The notes under the pieces were generated by a model. The model was given only the letters and a program-made list of their open reading frames with translations. It did not search any database and was not told the DNA's origin. From Kaistia adipata DSM 17808 (GTDB lineage: Bacteria > Pseudomonadota > Alphaproteobacteria > Rhizobiales > Kaistiaceae), in assembly GCF_000423225.1 (NCBI RefSeq), contig NZ_AUHO01000006.1, positions 496,001 to 560,000 of the forward strand: 64,000 nt of DNA. Reading direction: 5' to 3'. Both the position numbers and the translations under genes were made by a program. Below are positions 49,892-58,718 of this stretch, piece after piece. Numbering within the stretch: position 1 is the stretch's first letter; each line of letters starts with the position of its first letter.

Positions 49892-50064
49892 TCACGCCCT
49901 GCATCAGCATCTGCGTGATCGATGCCGAAACGGAGCTCTGCGAGGGCTGCGGCCGGACGCTGGACGAGATCAGCAACTGGTCGCGCATGACGGCGGACGA
50001 GCGCAGCGCCGTCATGGCCGAGCTGAAGGCGCGCCGCCAGGAGCGCGACGCCGCCCTCGCCTGA
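49888..50064 (+). CDS. DUF1289-family small cysteine protein
   Basis: A 58-residue protein starting ITPCISICVIDAETELCEGC: four cysteines in a C-x3-C-x8-C-x2-C pattern, as in the DUF1289 family, followed by a WSRMTADERSAVM helix segment. It may bind iron-sulfur or zinc, but family function is not established. The ATG overlaps the cobS stop (ATGA), so it is translated with cobS. It is too short for many gene finders. Confidence 0.85.
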   Translation: MITPCISICVIDAETELCEGCGRTLDEISNWSRMTADERSAVMAELKARRQERDAALA

Positions 50065-50070
50065 GCCCGG

Positions 50071-51057
50071 CTAGCGGCCCTCCGCCACGGCGCGCCGGCC
50101 CTCGCGATTGGCGATGACACTGACGATCACCAGCTGGAAGAAGTGGTAGAGCATGATCGGCGCGATGATCAGGCCGAGCGCCGGCGACGCGCCGAACATC
50201 AGCTTCGCGAGCGGCACGCCGGTCGCCAGCGACTTCTTCGAGGCGCAGAACAGGCAGGCGATGGTATCGGCGCGGTTCAGCCCCATCAGCCGGCACGGGA
50301 TCATCATCAGCCAGTAGATGATGAAGAACAGCACGATGGTGCCGACGACGATCGAGACGATGATGCTGACATCGTGCCCGGCCCAGACTCCTTCCATGAT
50401 GGAATCGGCGAAGGAGTTGTAGACGATCGCCAGGATGATGGCGCGATCGGCGAGGCGGATCGCCCTGATGTGGCGCGCGGCCCAGGCATAGAGCCAGTGG
50501 CGCGCGATCTGGCCGACGATGATCGGCAGCAGAACCAGGAGCACGATCTTGCCGATCACCGGCAGCAGCGGCATGCCGACGCCGGAGGATGACAGGAACC
50601 AGGCCATCAGCAGCGGCGTCGCGAACACGCCGATCAGGCTCGACAGCGTGGCGTTGAAGATCGCGACCGGCACGTTGCCATGGGCGAGCGACGTCATCGC
50701 CACCGACGACGAGACCGTCGAGGGCAGAGCCGCGAGATAGAAGAAGCCGATCCAGACCTCGCTCGGGATGAAGCTCTTGAACGGCGTTCCGAGCACCAGC
50801 ACGACGATCGGGAACAGCACGAAGGTGCAGAGCTGCACGGCGACGTGGACCCGCCAGTGGCGGATGCCGGCATGCATGCGTTCCGGCGCCAGCGTCAGGC
50901 CGTAGAGGAAGAAGATCACCGCCACGCCATAGGTGGCGATGGCGTCCATGTGCAGGATGCCCCCGGTGGCGCCGGGGCCCGGCAGGGCGATCGCGGCGAG
51001 GACCACGAGAACGAGCGCAATCAGGAAGCCGTCGATCGTGAAACCGCGGATCGTCAT
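50071..51057 (-). CDS. Bile acid:sodium symporter-family (SBF-like) transporter
   Basis: The 328-residue protein has about ten hydrophobic segments and SBF-like family text such as LAALPSTVSSSVAMTSLAHGN and AWFLSSSGVG, with FCASKKSLATGVPLA late in the protein. The substrate of the bacterial SBF-like (YfeH) branch is unknown; organic anions with sodium are expected. The gene is convergent with cobS-DUF1289, with 6 bases between stops. Confidence 0.88.
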   Translation of the reverse strand: MTIRGFTIDGFLIALVLVVLAAIALPGPGATGGILHMDAIATYGVAVIFFLYGLTLAPERMHAGIRHWRVHVAVQLCTFVLFPIVVLVLGTPFKSFIPSEVWIGFFYLAALPSTVSSSVAMTSLAHGNVPVAIFNATLSSLIGVFATPLLMAWFLSSSGVGMPLLPVIGKIVLLVLLPIIVGQIARHWLYAWAARHIRAIRLADRAIILAIVYNSFADSIMEGVWAGHDVSIIVSIVVGTIVLFFIIYWLMMIPCRLMGLNRADTIACLFCASKKSLATGVPLAKLMFGASPALGLIIAPIMLYHFFQLVIVSVIANREGRRAVAEGR

Positions 51058-51169
51058 GTCAGGGGAACTCTCATTGCAGGCGGGCGGTCGGCCAGCGACG
51101 CTGGAGCCTTATCCATAGCGATGCGGCCGGCGCCGATAAAGGCGCAGACCGACAAAGGACCTTTGCGCC

Positions 51170-52195
51170 TCAGGCGGCGGCGACCGACGCCGCGATCTCC
51201 TCGACGCTGGCGAGCGCCCGGTGGAAGACCTCGATACCCGCGCCGCGCGCCGCACCCTCCACCGTGAGGATCTGGCGGAAGCGCCGCGCCCCGGGGCGAC
51301 CGTGATAGAGGCCGAGCATGTGGCGGGCGATGTGGTTGAGCGGCGTTCCCGCCGCCAGCTGCGCCTCGATATAGGGCAGCATGGCCTCGATGATCTCGCG
51401 CGGCTCCCGCTCGGGTGCGGCGACGCCATAGACGCGCCGGTCGACGGCGGCGAGCATCTCCGGCTCCTGATAGGCGGCGCGGCCGATCATGACGCCGTCG
51501 ACTTGGGCGAGGTGCGCTTCCGCCTCGTCGAGCGACTTGATGCCGCCATTGATGCCGATGAAGAGATCCGGCAGCCGCGCCTTCAGCCGGTAGACCCGGT
51601 CATAGTCGAGCGGCGGGATATCGCGGTTCTCCTTCGGCGACAGGCCCTGCAGCCAGGCCTTGCGCGCATGCACCCAGAGCGCGTCGACGCCGGCTGCGAC
51701 GACCGCGTCGGCCAGTTCGTCGAGCGCGATTTCGGGATCCTGGTCATCGACGCCGATGCGGCACTTCACCGTGACCGGGATCGACACCGCGTCCTTCATC
51801 GCGGCGACGCAGTCCGCGACGCGCTGCGGCTCGCGCATCAGGCAGGCGCCGAAGGTGCCGGACTGCACGCGGTCCGAGGGACAGCCGACATTCAGGTTGA
51901 TCTCGTCATAGCCGAACTCGGCGCCAGCCCGCGCGGCGATCGCCACCTTGGCCGGATCGGAGCCGCCGATCTGCAGCGCCACCGGCTGCTCGAACGGATC
52001 GAAGCCGAGCAGGCGCTGCCGGTCGCCATGGATCACCGCCTCGGCGACGACCATCTCGCTATAGAGCAAGGCGTGCCGGCTCAGCTCCCGATGGAAGGTC
52101 CGACAATGCCGATCCGTCCAGTCGAGCATCGGCGCAACGGCCAGGACCGGAGCCTTGAAATAGGTCGATTTTCCCTGGCTTTCGGGCCCTTGCAC
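51170..52195 (-). CDS. dusA: tRNA-dihydrouridine(20/20a) synthase
   Basis: DusA reduces uridines in the tRNA D-loop to dihydrouridine using FMN and NADPH. The 341 residues contain APMLDWTDRHCRTFHR, NLNVGCPSDRVQSGTFGACLM (with the catalytic Cys), TVKCRIGVDDQD and VHARKAWLQGLSPKENRDI, typical of DusA rather than DusB or DusC. The start is GTG at 52195; no ATG lies before the first conserved segment. Confidence 0.95.
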   Translation of the reverse strand: MQGPESQGKSTYFKAPVLAVAPMLDWTDRHCRTFHRELSRHALLYSEMVVAEAVIHGDRQRLLGFDPFEQPVALQIGGSDPAKVAIAARAGAEFGYDEINLNVGCPSDRVQSGTFGACLMREPQRVADCVAAMKDAVSIPVTVKCRIGVDDQDPEIALDELADAVVAAGVDALWVHARKAWLQGLSPKENRDIPPLDYDRVYRLKARLPDLFIGINGGIKSLDEAEAHLAQVDGVMIGRAAYQEPEMLAAVDRRVYGVAAPEREPREIIEAMLPYIEAQLAAGTPLNHIARHMLGLYHGRPGARRFRQILTVEGAARGAGIEVFHRALASVEEIAASVAAA

Positions 52196-52387
52196 CGTTC
52201 GGCTCTCCGATTTCTAGCTGCGCACCCGTCCCCGCTCCGCGCGGCGATGGCCGCGGTCGGGCAGAGGATCGTCCCGCTCCATACCGAGCACGCCGGAAGA
52301 GTTCAAGAACGCGCGTCGCCGCAAGGGCCGCGCGGCCGATGCGGCGCCGGGACGCGCCGACGCGAAGAATCAATGACGGATCGTCGT

Positions 52388-52867
52388 TCAGCCGCGCCGG
52401 GCCTTCTCGATCGCGGCAACGTCGATCTTCTGCATCGTCATCATTGCATCGAAGGCGCGTTTCGCCTCGTCACCGCCGGCCGCCATCGCGTCCGTCAGCG
52501 CGCGCGGGGTGATCTGCCAGGAGACGCCCCATTTATCCTTGCACCAGCCGCACATGCTCTCCTGCCCGCCATTGCCGACAATGGCGTTCCAGTAGCGGTC
52601 GGTCTCTTCCTGGTCGTCAGTGGCGATCTGGAACGAGAAGGCTTCGCTCTGCTGGAACACGGGCCCGCCGTTCAGACCGATGCAGGGAATGCCGGCGACG
52701 ACGAAATCGACCGTCAGCACGTCGCCCTGCTTGCCGGACGGATAGTCGCTCGGCGCGCGGTGGACCGCGTTCACGGCGCTGTCAGGAAAGGTCTCCGCAT
52801 AGAAGCGGGCCGCCGCTTCGGCGTCCTTTTCGTACCATACGCAGATCGTGTTCTTGGCAATCGCCAT
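52388..52867 (-). CDS. PhnB-like VOC-superfamily protein
   Basis: The 159-residue protein is a glyoxalase/VOC fold of the PhnB type (often annotated 3-demethylubiquinone methyltransferase-like): TICVWYEKDAEAAARFYAE near the start, FQIATDDQEETDRYWNAI, and GWCKDKWGVSWQITPRAL. Function is unknown for most members. The ATG at 52867 (MAIAKNTICVWY) fits; upstream in-frame starts are unsupported. Confidence 0.88.
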   Translation of the reverse strand: MAIAKNTICVWYEKDAEAAARFYAETFPDSAVNAVHRAPSDYPSGKQGDVLTVDFVVAGIPCIGLNGGPVFQQSEAFSFQIATDDQEETDRYWNAIVGNGGQESMCGWCKDKWGVSWQITPRALTDAMAAGGDEAKRAFDAMMTMQKIDVAAIEKARRG

Positions 52868-53040
52868 CGCTGAGCCCTCTCGGTTCGGAACTGAACGACA
52901 TCCCGCAACGTAAGGCGCATCACCTCCGCCGTCCAACCGGGCTGCCACGCTGGGAGAATGCATTGCCTCCCCCGACGTTCCCCTACCGGTTCCAGGCGGT
53001 GACCAGGCGAACCTTCGCCTGCCACCGCCCCGATCGGCGA

Positions 53041-54054
53041 TCAGACGGCTTCGAGCGCGGGCTTCGCTGCCTCCGCCCGCTCGCGCAGCGCCAGTTCCCA
53101 GGCGAGCGCGTCGGCGACGATGAGATCGAGGTCGTCGCGCTCCGGCCGGAAGCCGAGACGATCGCGGATCTGTCCGGTCGCCGCCACCAGCGACGGCGGA
53201 TCGCCGGCGCGGCGCGGCGCGACACGCACGTCGAAGTCGACGCCCGAGACGCGCTTCACCGCCTCGATCACCTCCAGTACCGAGAAACCGCGGCCATAGC
53301 CGCAGTTCATGGTCAGGCTCTCGCCGCCCCGCTCCAGATGGTCGAGCGCGAGGACATGCGCCCGCGCCAGGTCGCTGACGTGGATGTAGTCGCGCACGCA
53401 GGTGCCGTCCGGCGTCGGATAGTCCTGCCCGAAGACATCGAGATGTGAACGCTGGCCGAGCGCCGCTTGGCAGGCGAGCTTGATCAGATGCGTCGCGCGC
53501 GGGAAGGACTGGCCGGAGCGGCCGGCCGGATCGGCGCCGGCGACGTTGAAGTAGCGCAGCACGACGGCGTTGATGTCATGCGCCGCCACCGTGTCACGCA
53601 GCATCCATTCGGTCATTAGCTTGGACGAGCCATAAGGCGAAATCGGCTGCATCGCCGCCGTCTCGGCAATCGGGCTCTGCTCCGGCTCGCCATAGACCGC
53701 GGCGGTCGAGGAGAAGATGAAGTTGCGCACGCCACCGGCCACGGCCGCCGCGATCAGCGCGCGCGATTTCACCGTGTTGTCGAAGTAGTAGCCGAGCGGA
53801 TCCCTGACCGAATCCGGCACCACGATCGAACCGGCGAAATGCACGATCGAGGTGATGCCGAACTCGCGGATCAACCGCGCCACCAGCGCCTGGTCGCCGC
53901 AATCGCCCTTGACCAGCGGCACACCGGCCGGAACCTGTCCGACAAAGCCGGTCGAGAGATCGTCGAGCACGACGACCTCGCGCCGCGCATCGGAGAGCGC
54001 CAGCACCATGTGGCTGCCGATATAGCCTGCCCCACCCGTGACGAGAACGGTCAT
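53041..54054 (-). CDS. galE: UDP-glucose 4-epimerase
   Basis: GalE interconverts UDP-glucose and UDP-galactose, giving galactose donors for glycans. The 337-residue SDR protein has the NAD-binding loop VTGGAGYIGSHM, catalytic Ser in FSSTAAVYG and Tyr/Lys in PYGSSKLM. The C-terminal substrate part includes RYFNVAGADPAG. It is the gene nearest the end of a minus-strand glycan locus reaching the window edge, which suggests sugar-nucleotide supply for that locus. Confidence 0.95.
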   Translation of the reverse strand: MTVLVTGGAGYIGSHMVLALSDARREVVVLDDLSTGFVGQVPAGVPLVKGDCGDQALVARLIREFGITSIVHFAGSIVVPDSVRDPLGYYFDNTVKSRALIAAAVAGGVRNFIFSSTAAVYGEPEQSPIAETAAMQPISPYGSSKLMTEWMLRDTVAAHDINAVVLRYFNVAGADPAGRSGQSFPRATHLIKLACQAALGQRSHLDVFGQDYPTPDGTCVRDYIHVSDLARAHVLALDHLERGGESLTMNCGYGRGFSVLEVIEAVKRVSGVDFDVRVAPRRAGDPPSLVAATGQIRDRLGFRPERDDLDLIVADALAWELALRERAEAAKPALEAV

Positions 54055-54100
54055 TCCGTGTTCCTGCTTTCTGGTTTCAGGGAGATCGCCGGGGCGATCC

Positions 54101-56128
54101 TCAGTAGAAGCTCATATGCTCCGGGCCGAGTTCGGCGAGCGTCACGTTCTCGATCAGGAAGCCGCTGCCGAAGCCGAAATCGACGCGGATGCCGTCCGGC
54201 GTGTCGACGGCATGCGCCAGGAAGCCCTCATAGTTGGCGAAGGCGCGGCCCGAGACCGGCTGGAAATAGAGATGGTCGCCCTCGTCGACGTTGAAGTCGG
54301 TGATGCGGTCGAAGCCTTCATTGTACTGACCGTCGAAGATGAAGGTGTCGGCGCCGGCACCGCCGGTCAGCGTGTCGTCGCCGCGCGAGCCGCGCAGGCG
54401 GTCGTCGCCGTCTTCGCCGAGCAGCGTGTCATTGGCCTTGCCGCCGAAGATCGTGTCGTTGCCCGTGCCGCCGCGCGCGTTCACCACGCCGCCGGTGTTC
54501 AACAGCTGGATGTAGTCGTCGCCGCTCGCGCCGACGACGTCGAAATCGACCGGCTGGTACACGCCGCCCGTCCCGATCAGCGGCCCGAACAGCGTCAGCT
54601 TCTCGATGTTCTGGAACAGGCCTCCGGTGGACGACGTTCCTGCCTCCATGTCGATCCGGAACGAGCCGCTCGACGTCGCCTGGATCTGCAGCGTGTCGAT
54701 GCCGTCGCCGCCATCGATCCAGTCCGGGTCGAAATTGCTCATGAAGATCGTGTCGTTGCCGGCGCCGGCATTGATGCGGTCGAAGCCGCCACCGCCATTG
54801 ATCCTGTCGTCGCCGGCGCCGCCATGAATGACGTTGCTGAGCGCATCGCCGATGAGGACGTCGTTGTGGCTGGAGCCCCAGATGTCCTCGATCGAGGTCA
54901 GCGTATCTCCCTGGGCGAAGCCGCCGACTTGCGTGCCGCGGGTCAGGTTGACGTCGACGCCGGCGATGGAGCCGGCATAGTCGACCCGGTCGCGGCCCGT
55001 CCCGCCGTCGATGCGGTCGGCGCCGGCGCCGCCATCGAGCACGTCGTCGCCATCGAGCCCCATCAGCCAGTCATTGCCCTTGCCGCCATGGATGACGTCG
55101 TTGCCGCCATAGCCGCGGAAGGTGTCGTCCCCATTGCCGCCGAGCAGCAGGTCGTTGCCCGACGCGCCGGCGACCTGGAAGCTCTCGACATTGACGATCT
55201 TGCTGCCGATCGCGCCCCAGGGGCGGATATCGATCGTCACGTCGCCGTCGGAATCCACCGCATCGATTGACACGGTGTCGAAGCCGTCGCCGCCGTCGAT
55301 CCAGCCGAAGTCGCCCCGCGCCGAGAACGTATCGTCGCCGGCGCCGCCCAGCATCACCACGTCCGGATTGGCCGGCGGTGAGGTGTTGTTGGTCAGCTCC
55401 TGCCAGAGATGATCGTCGCCATCGCCGCCATCCATCCAGTCCGCCCCGCCGAAGCCGCCGAGATCGTCGTTGCCGGCGCCGCCATACAGGATGTCGTCGC
55501 CGCTGGTGCCGAAGCCGATATCGTTGTGCTCCGAGCCATGGAATTCGAGCCGCTCGAAGCCCGTCGCCAGCTTGCCATGCGGCGACAGGTAGTCGCCGTC
55601 ATCGATCAGCGACAGGTCGCCGTTCGGCTGATGCCAGACAAAGAAGCCGGTGCCCCCCGTCTCGCCGGCGCGGAAACCGCTGACGTCGACGACCAGCGTG
55701 TCGGTGCCCGTGCCGCCTTCGAGGATCGAGACGCTCGACACCTCGACCCGGTCGTCGCCGGCGCCGCCATTGATGCGGTCGAGACCGCCGCGGCCGATCA
55801 AGACGTCGTCGCCGGCGTCTCCCTTCATGATCTCATTGCCCGCCGTGCCGGCGATCCAGTCGTCGAAGCGCGAGCCCCAGATGCTTTCGATCGAGAGCAG
55901 CGTGTCGCCCTCCGCATCGCCGCCGAGCTGGGTCGCCCGCGTCAGGTCGATGTCGATCGCCTGGGCGCTGTCGATGTAGTTGACCAGATCGACGCCGTCG
56001 CCCCCTTCGACGAGGTCCGCGCCGAGATAGGGGCGGATGCTGTCATCCCCCGCCCCGCCATAGAGATTGTCGGCCCCGGGTGTGCCATAGAGCGTGTCGT
56101 TCCCAGGCGTCCCATTCACGTCGACCAT
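54101..56128 (-). CDS. RTX-type calcium-binding repeat protein
   Basis: The 675-residue protein is almost wholly made of RTX nonapeptide blocks (GGxGxDxux), in at least seven clusters at about residues 5-30, 95-135, 205-240, 260-290, 325-385, 420-480 and 560-610, separated by beta-rich linkers. The end resembles the M10 serralysin C-terminal domain (GGAGADTFIFDGQ, then FDRITDFNVDEGDHLYF). There is no N-terminal signal peptide and no catalytic motif; export through a type I system using a C-terminal signal is expected, but no such transporter is in the window. It may be a surface or matrix protein bound to the glycan made by its neighbours. Confidence 0.93.
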   Translation of the reverse strand: MVDVNGTPGNDTLYGTPGADNLYGGAGDDSIRPYLGADLVEGGDGVDLVNYIDSAQAIDIDLTRATQLGGDAEGDTLLSIESIWGSRFDDWIAGTAGNEIMKGDAGDDVLIGRGGLDRINGGAGDDRVEVSSVSILEGGTGTDTLVVDVSGFRAGETGGTGFFVWHQPNGDLSLIDDGDYLSPHGKLATGFERLEFHGSEHNDIGFGTSGDDILYGGAGNDDLGGFGGADWMDGGDGDDHLWQELTNNTSPPANPDVVMLGGAGDDTFSARGDFGWIDGGDGFDTVSIDAVDSDGDVTIDIRPWGAIGSKIVNVESFQVAGASGNDLLLGGNGDDTFRGYGGNDVIHGGKGNDWLMGLDGDDVLDGGAGADRIDGGTGRDRVDYAGSIAGVDVNLTRGTQVGGFAQGDTLTSIEDIWGSSHNDVLIGDALSNVIHGGAGDDRINGGGGFDRINAGAGNDTIFMSNFDPDWIDGGDGIDTLQIQATSSGSFRIDMEAGTSSTGGLFQNIEKLTLFGPLIGTGGVYQPVDFDVVGASGDDYIQLLNTGGVVNARGGTGNDTIFGGKANDTLLGEDGDDRLRGSRGDDTLTGGAGADTFIFDGQYNEGFDRITDFNVDEGDHLYFQPVSGRAFANYEGFLAHAVDTPDGIRVDFGFGSGFLIENVTLAELGPEHMSFY

Positions 56129-56154
56129 TATCGCGCGTCTCCCCAGCGACTGGT

Positions 56155-57345
56155 TCAGGCCACTTGCAGCATGTCGGCCCGCCTGGTCTCGCCAGAGCGC
56201 GCGACAAGCCGGGTATCCACGTTGTTCTCGAGAAGGAAGGCGCGGGTTTCGTCATAGACGCCGCGCCAGGCCGCGTTGAAGGCATCGAAGCGGCCCTGGT
56301 CCCAGTAGTCCTCCAGCACGAAGGCGGCATCGCCGAACAGGTCGTAGCTGGGGATGCGGTAGGTCTCGGCGAACTCCGCCGTGCGGCTGTCATAGGTGAC
56401 GTAGATCGACGGCACGCCATTCGCGAGCGCCATCAGGTTGCCGTGCAGGCGATAGCCGAGCACGAGGTCCATGCGCCGCACCAGCGCCTCGTAATCGGCG
56501 ACGACGTCGGAATAGAACAGCCGCTCGCGGTAGAGCGCTTCCATGGCGTCGTCGAAATACCACTGCGCGGCCCAGCCATTGGCGCGCAGCGCCGCGATCG
56601 CCTCCTCCTTCTGCGCGTCGGTGCCGAGGACGATCTTCTTCTCCTCCACCTCGCCCTGCGCCATCAGCGTGGTGTCGAAGCGGTTGGCGAGCGTCTTCAC
56701 GAAATCGCGGTGGAAGGTCAGGTAGCGCTGGATGTCCTGCGCATAGGTTGGCGACACCTCGCGCCGGATCGTCAGCCCGACCTTCTCGACGTCGGCGAGC
56801 GGTGGCAGCGTGATCCGGAGGTCGGGATCGAGTTTCCGGAACGCGGTCGGGCAACCGATGATCCGCACATTGTCGATGCCGAGATCGGAAAGCACCTGCG
56901 CCGAGAAGGCGCCGCGCACGCCGATCGACGTGCTGAGATCGGCCATCGTACGCAGCACCTCGACGGTCTGATCGGAGAGTTCGAGCTTCCCGCGCACCGG
57001 CGCCTGCGCGCCGATGCCGAAGGCGAGCACCGGCAGGCCCAGCTTCCGGAGCACCGCGGCCGTGTCGTGCCACTGCATCTCGCCATGCACGTAGTTGGAG
57101 CCGCGCAGCATGACGTAGTCGTATTCCTCGCGCAGGCGATCGAGCGAATCCCAGTCGGGATTGTTGATCTCGAGGACGCCGATCTTCTCGAAGTTCAGCA
57201 ACTTCAACGAGGAATCGAAGACGAACGCGTCGCCGATATTGTGGTAGTTGCCGATCGAGCGCTGGATGTTCTGGTACTGGTACCAGCGTACGCAATCGTG
57301 ATCGTAGATTTCGCCTGACGGAATCATCACCAGCAAACGTGCCAT
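56155..57345 (-). CDS. Polysaccharide pyruvyltransferase-family protein
   Basis: The 396-residue protein has the CsaB/PssM-type fold of the polysaccharide pyruvyltransferase family: NYHNIGDAFVFDSSLKLL near the start, the mid-segment AFGIGAQAPVRGKL, SIGVRGAFSAQVLSDLG, and GYRLHGNLMALANGVPSIYV near the end. Members add pyruvate ketals from PEP to sugars of exopolysaccharides. The ATG at 57345 follows AAGGAG. Most likely it decorates the glycan made by the neighbouring glycosyltransferases; other nucleotide-sugar reactions are possible in this diverse family. Confidence 0.88.
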   Translation of the reverse strand: MARLLVMIPSGEIYDHDCVRWYQYQNIQRSIGNYHNIGDAFVFDSSLKLLNFEKIGVLEINNPDWDSLDRLREEYDYVMLRGSNYVHGEMQWHDTAAVLRKLGLPVLAFGIGAQAPVRGKLELSDQTVEVLRTMADLSTSIGVRGAFSAQVLSDLGIDNVRIIGCPTAFRKLDPDLRITLPPLADVEKVGLTIRREVSPTYAQDIQRYLTFHRDFVKTLANRFDTTLMAQGEVEEKKIVLGTDAQKEEAIAALRANGWAAQWYFDDAMEALYRERLFYSDVVADYEALVRRMDLVLGYRLHGNLMALANGVPSIYVTYDSRTAEFAETYRIPSYDLFGDAAFVLEDYWDQGRFDAFNAAWRGVYDETRAFLLENNVDTRLVARSGETRRADMLQVA

Positions 57346-57404
57346 ACCGGTCTCCTTCTCCCCCCAGGGATGCGCCCCTTTGCGGGCTGCTTGCGCGCTT
57401 GTCG

Positions 57405-58718
57405 TCACGCGAGTTCGTGCCGTGAGGCGGGGCTTTCGCCCCGCGGCTGGTGGCCGTCGAGAATGGCGCGGTAAAGCGCGAGATGTTGCTCGGCACTGTC
57501 GACATGGCCGATGGGCCGGCGCATGGTCTGGCGCAGTCCCTCCCACATGGAGCCGTCCGACAGCACGTCGACGAAGCGGTCGGCGAGATCCTCTGGACTG
57601 CCGACGCGGAAGTGCAGCCCGTCCTGGCCGTTGCGCACCTTCTCCGCCATGCCGCCGATATTGCTGCAGAGCAGCGGCCGCCCGTGGAACAGCGCCTCCT
57701 CGATCACGACCGGCGAGTTCTCCCACCAGATCGAGGGCACGACGACCCAGTCGACCGTCTGCATGAGCTCGGGCATCTCCGCGTTCTGGTAGGAACCGTA
57801 GAAGCGGACGCGACTGCCGGCGTCCTCGATCAGCCGCCGCATCCGCGCCTGGAATTCGGGCGGCTGGAATTCGAGGTTGGCGCCGAAGATCATCAGCCTG
57901 GAATCCTCGCCCCAGATCCTCTCCGGCACGCGCGCCACCGCGTCGATCAGCACATCGACACCCTTGAAGGGCGTCATCTGGCCGAAATAGGCGAAGCGGC
58001 TGCGGCGCTGCTCGCTGCCCGGAAGCGTGCGCGGCGGCGCCGGCTGGTCCACCGCCAGCCCGTTCTCGATGACGAACAGGCGGTCGGGCGACAGTCCCCA
58101 ATCGGCATAGCGCTGCGCCAGGAAGGCGCTCGGCGAGACGTAGGCGTCGGCCAGCTCCAGCATCGCGCGCACGAAGCGCTCGCGCTTCAGGAAGCGCGAC
58201 GGAGCGATGTCGGGGAAGCAGGCGTGGCAATCCGTCGGCGAGGCGCGGCGGCAGAGCTGCGATCCCTTCGTCTTCACCATCTGGCCGTGATGGTGGCAGA
58301 CCGACAGGAACTCGTGGAAGGTGACCACCAGCGCCGCGTCCGGTAGCGCCTCGCGCACGGCATAGAGCGCCTCCAGCCCGAGCCCCAGCACATGATGGAA
58401 ATGCACCACATGCGGCCGGAGATCGCGAACGAAGCGCACGAGATCGCGCTGGATGTCGTCGGTGTTCCGGTTCGACAGGAAGAAGTGATCGTAGTCGTCG
58501 CTGTGGAACAGGATGTCGGACGCGCTCTGGCGCAGGCTCATCAGCGCAGTGCCGGCGTGGCGGGGCGTCGGCGAGCCCACCCGCGCCAGATAGACCGAGC
58601 GAGTGCCGGCCAGCGCGTTCAGCCCCTTGTGCAGATTGTGCGAGGCGATCTCGGCCCCGCCGAGCGAGAGGCTCGGATGACCGTGGCTGACGACGAGGAC
58701 GCGCAATTCCTCGCTCAT
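57405..58718 (-). CDS. GT4-family glycosyltransferase (first of two relatives)
   Basis: The 437-residue GT-B enzyme has an N-terminal segment RVLVVSHGHPSLSLGGAEIA, HVVHFHHVLGLGLEALY, and a C-terminal donor site with WVVVPSIWWENSPVVIEEA. A cysteine cluster of spacing C-x7-C-x2-C (CRRASPTDCHACFPD) lies about residue 170. The same cluster occurs in the GT4 at 61729-62997, so the two are clear relatives. It should transfer a sugar from an NDP-sugar, retaining the anomer. The start overlaps the stop of the upstream 747-aa gene (ATGA). Acceptor and donor are unknown. Confidence 0.92.
   Translation of the reverse strand: MSEELRVLVVSHGHPSLSLGGAEIASHNLHKGLNALAGTRSVYLARVGSPTPRHAGTALMSLRQSASDILFHSDDYDHFFLSNRNTDDIQRDLVRFVRDLRPHVVHFHHVLGLGLEALYAVREALPDAALVVTFHEFLSVCHHHGQMVKTKGSQLCRRASPTDCHACFPDIAPSRFLKRERFVRAMLELADAYVSPSAFLAQRYADWGLSPDRLFVIENGLAVDQPAPPRTLPGSEQRRSRFAYFGQMTPFKGVDVLIDAVARVPERIWGEDSRLMIFGANLEFQPPEFQARMRRLIEDAGSRVRFYGSYQNAEMPELMQTVDWVVVPSIWWENSPVVIEEALFHGRPLLCSNIGGMAEKVRNGQDGLHFRVGSPEDLADRFVDVLSDGSMWEGLRQTMRRPIGHVDSAEQHLALYRAILDGHQPRGESPASRHELA

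Noticed and set aside
54101-56128. Repeated short GC-rich units that might suggest a CRISPR or DNA tandem repeat
   Set aside because: The units are the codons of RTX nonapeptides in one continuous frame.
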